Below are positions 61,100 to 64,000 of a stretch of 64,000 nucleotides of DNA, one piece after another; the stretch's first letter is position 1, and each line of letters starts with the position of its first letter. Made by a program: the position numbers and the translations under genes. Source of the DNA: Apostichopus japonicus (taxonomy: Eukaryota; Echinodermata; Holothuroidea; Aspidochirotida; Stichopodidae); the NCBI RefSeq assembly GCF_037975245.1, contig NC_092582.1, positions 19,742,577 to 19,806,576 of the forward strand, in the 5' to 3' direction. The notes under the pieces are model-generated. The model was not told where the DNA came from, ran no database searches, and saw only the letters and a list, made by a program, of their open reading frames with translations.

Positions 61100-62585
61100 C
61101 ATGACATTAGTTGCATTTAGCACAATATGCCATTCCAAGTTTTTTGCTTGATCTTTCGTAAAATTTGAAAGATCTACCACATTACTGTTCGTACACAATT
61201 GGTAATTTTTCTACTGATTTTCATATTTTTTATTTCTATAAGGTCAAGTGAATAAGTTGTGCATTGAGTATAACCTTTTCGCGAATGCAAGAAAACGATG
61301 CAGGGATTTCCAGCAGACAGATGTTTTCTTTTCGGGATTACTGAGTCAGTTGAAGGGAATCCCGCATTCCCGCACTTTACAGGAAACACTAGACTGAAGT
61401 CAAATCATACGAAAGAAACGTTTAGTAACATACAAAAAAAATGGAAATATAGAATGGCAATAAATTGTTCAAAACATTTCCAGCAAGACTGATTATAAAA
61501 GTCAATGTTACAGCAACCTTCCCACGCTGGGCCTAGGCTGTCCGTGTGACACGTATACCCTGAAGTTTTAAAAAATAGCCATTGACATTGCCCTTGTAAT
61601 CGTGAGTATATAGGCAATGGGGGGGGGGGGGGCGCACATCATTACTGGTTGGGATTGTGACTAAAATTGAGATCATACTCTCTGATTACTATCCTTTTGT
61701 TTTGAAACTTTTCTTGTGAAATTTTACTTTTTGCTTTTTTAAAAGATATGTACTCTTTTTCCTTTATGTGTTTTTTTTTATAGTTTTTTTTCTTCAGCCA
61801 GGATTACCCGCGAACTTGTAATTATTTTTTAATCAACTTGTAATTATCATAGGCAAAGTGCAATGTTTTGAGCAGTGATATACAGCTTAGAGCGTAAGAG
61901 TCACCCACAAACCTCATGTGGCCATCTAGAAATTTCCTGAGAACCACCAGAAGGCTTTCAAAATGCTATTAAGAGACTAGGAAACATTTGGGTAATTAAG
62001 GAAATATGACTTTTCACTTTTTCTCCAAGTAAAAGCTGAAAAATGAAAGATGTACGAGTGAATTCAACCCTTTTACGTTGAAATGTGGTCTGTTAACCAA
62101 GGCCTGGTTTTTGCATTGTATAAGTACATGAAAAATATGACATTTGAAATATGTTGCGTATTTTCTCATTTATTTGCATGTAACATTTCTTATTTGTAAA
62201 ATTCTGTAAATATACATTTATTCAGAAATGCAGGATACATAGCCATTTACATGGAATAATTTAACACAACAGTGTTACCTTGTTAATTCATAGTAAAACG
62301 AGCAGACATAAACATTTTATCTCTATTCTGGTGGATTAGATGTCTTAAAAGAGTTTGCTGTTACAGATACTAACAAATTAAGCAATTTAGCCATAACATT
62401 CACTGAATTTTGAATAAACCATCACTTACTAACAAAAGCAAAGATTTTTATCAATCAAGTTGACAAAACATAGCAAAAATTTAATATATGATTATTTTTG
62501 GTATGATTTTCCCAAAGCGAACATAAAATACAAGTATTTTTTGATAAATAGTCATTTTGGGGCAAAATGGATATATTGTACAATT
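61100..62585. other. Non-coding DNA
   Basis: No supported exon. A G run occurs at 61619-61632 followed by CGCACATC, possibly a MITE edge. Confidence 0.4.
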
Positions 62586-62589
62586 TTTT

Positions 62590-63985
62590 TTGTATCTTTG
62601 GGGCGTTCCAATACACCCCAACCAGTTAAGTGTAGCAATACACCTCTACTTGTAATAAGTTTTATCTTTGGGGCGTACCAATACGCCCCAACCAGTTAAG
62701 TGTAGCAATACACCACTATGATAAATTGTATATATCTTTGGGCGTACCAGTACGCCCCAACCAGTTAAGTATAGAAATGCACCTCTATGATAAATTGTAT
62801 TTATCTTTGGGGCGTACCAGTACGCCCCAACCAGTTAAGGGTAGCAATAGACCACTATGATAAATTGTATATATCTTTGGGGCGTACCAGTACGCCCCAA
62901 CCAGTTAAGTGTAGCAATACACCACTATGATTAATTATATACATATCTTTGGGGCGTACCAGTACGCCCCAACCAGTTAAGTGTTGAAATATACCACTAT
63001 GATAAATTGTATATATCTTTGGGGCGTACCAGTATGCCCCAACCAGTTAAGTGTAGCAATACACCACTATGATTAATTGTATATATCTTTGGGGCGTACC
63101 AGTACGCCCCAACCAGTTTAGAGTAGAAATACACCCCTATGATAAATTGTATATATCTTTGGGGCGTACCAGTACGCCCCAACCAGTTAAGTGTAGCAAT
63201 ACACCACTATGATAAATTGTATATATCTTTGGGCGTACCAGTACGCCCCAACCAGTTAAGTATAGAAATGCACCTCTATGATAAATTGTATTTATCTTTG
63301 GGGCGTACCAGTACGCCCCAACCAGTTAAGGGTAGCAATAGACCAATATGATAAATTGTATATATCTTTGGGGCGTACCAGTACGCCCCAACCAGTTAAG
63401 TGTAGCAATACACCACTATAATTAATTATATACATATCTTTGGGGCGTACCAGTACGCCCCAACCAGTTAAGTGTTGAAATATACCACTATGATAAATTG
63501 TATATATCTTTGGGGCGTACCAGTATGCCCCAACCAGTTAAGTGTAGCAATATACCACTATGATAAATTGTATATATCTTTGGGGCGTACCAGTACGCCC
63601 CAACCAGTTAAGTGTAGCAATACACCACTATGATTAATTGTATATATCTTTGGGGCGTACCAGTACGCCCCAACCAGTTTAGAGTAGAAATACACCCCTA
63701 TGATAAATTGTATATATCTTTGGGGCGTACCAGTACGCCCCAACCAGTTAAGTGTAGCAATAGACCACTATGATAAATTGTATATATCTTTGGGGCGTAC
63801 CAGTACGCCCCAACCAGTTAAGTGTAGCAATAGACCACTATGATAAATTGTATATATCTTTGGGGCGTACCAGTGCGCCCCAACCAGTTAAGTGTTGAAA
63901 TATACCCCTATGATAGATTGTATATATCTTTGGGGCGTACCAGTACGCCCCAACCAGTTAAGTGTAGCAATACACCAACAAAATT
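62590..63985. repeat. 70-bp satellite, 20 units, each with an 11-bp-arm palindrome
   Basis: Each unit has GGGGCGTACCAGTACGCCCC flanked by TT and AA, so 11-bp arms around a 2-bp loop, then CCAGTTAAGTGTAGCAATA and a TATGATAAATTGTATATATC spacer. Palindrome starts are at about 62600, 62670, 62740, 62809, 62879, 62951, 63021, 63091, 63161, 63231, 63300, 63370, 63442, 63512, 63582, 63652, 63722, 63792, 63862 and 63932. Marker variants (a missing G, GTATGCCCC, GTTTAGAGTAGAAAT, a 72-bp unit) recur every seven units (491 bp), with one extra unit in the second block. The array ends just before the window edge. Confidence 0.97.
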
Positions 63986-64000
63986 GTGTGTGTTTCTCAA

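Noticed and set aside
62590-63985. CRISPR-like array
   Set aside because: Repeats with palindromes at regular spacing, but the DNA is eukaryotic, the spacers are near-identical and there are no cas genes; it is a satellite.

Overview
The window is animal nuclear DNA. Genes are split by GT-AG introns, there are long AT, TACA and poly-G/poly-C tracts, and many small DNA transposons, SINE-like repeats and truncated LINEs lie between short exons. The mix (a KDZ-type transposase gene, a CHST15-like sulfotransferase, repeats rich in TGACCTTTGACC, short hAT elements) suggests a marine invertebrate. An echinoderm is plausible, but the species cannot be fixed from the sequence alone.

Layout, left to right. 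1-337 (-) is the broken end of an SGNH-hydrolase-like reading frame. 2045-9994 (+) is a ten-exon, frame-consistent Kyakuja-Dileera-Zisupton (KDZ) transposase, 542 codons, with hAT MITEs at 1441-1696 and 3483-3864, a SINE plus a 420-bp TACA microsatellite in its last intron, and a palindromic TTAA MITE placed exactly at its stop codon. 10.3-17.7 kb is repeat-rich non-coding DNA. 17710-20449 (-) is a compact six-exon gene joining an HMG-box-like N-terminus to one GTF2I-like repeat. 24226-30116 (-) holds two phase-matched exons of an unrecognised gene. Their 5.5-kb intron contains a nested hAT composite (24604-29317, 8-bp duplication TTGATCTT) with long inverted arms and a LINE fragment in the loop.

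31.4-33.2 kb is another hAT nest. 34.8-35.4 kb is a LINE 3' end. 35.7-36.7, 39.0-39.4 and 20.8-21.4 kb carry a tRNA-like repeat with a 371-bp period, joined to AT microsatellites. 40.8-46 kb is a graveyard of transposon genes (Myb/SANT, a PKHH-family protein) plus an isolated SLC22-like exon. 48720-55982 (+) is a complete seven-exon CHST15-like carbohydrate sulfotransferase (420 aa). 57.6-58.2 kb looks like the LTR and polypurine tract of a retrotransposon on the minus strand. 60.7-61.1 kb is a TGAATGCA-rich array. The right end (62.6-64.0 kb) is a 70-bp satellite with a strong palindrome in each unit and a seven-unit higher-order period.

The likely host genes are the CHST15-like gene, the HMG/GTF2I-like gene and perhaps the unrecognised minus-strand gene. 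Most other coding signal comes from mobile elements. All exon joins were worked out by hand from splice sites and reading phase, so transcript data would be the deciding test.
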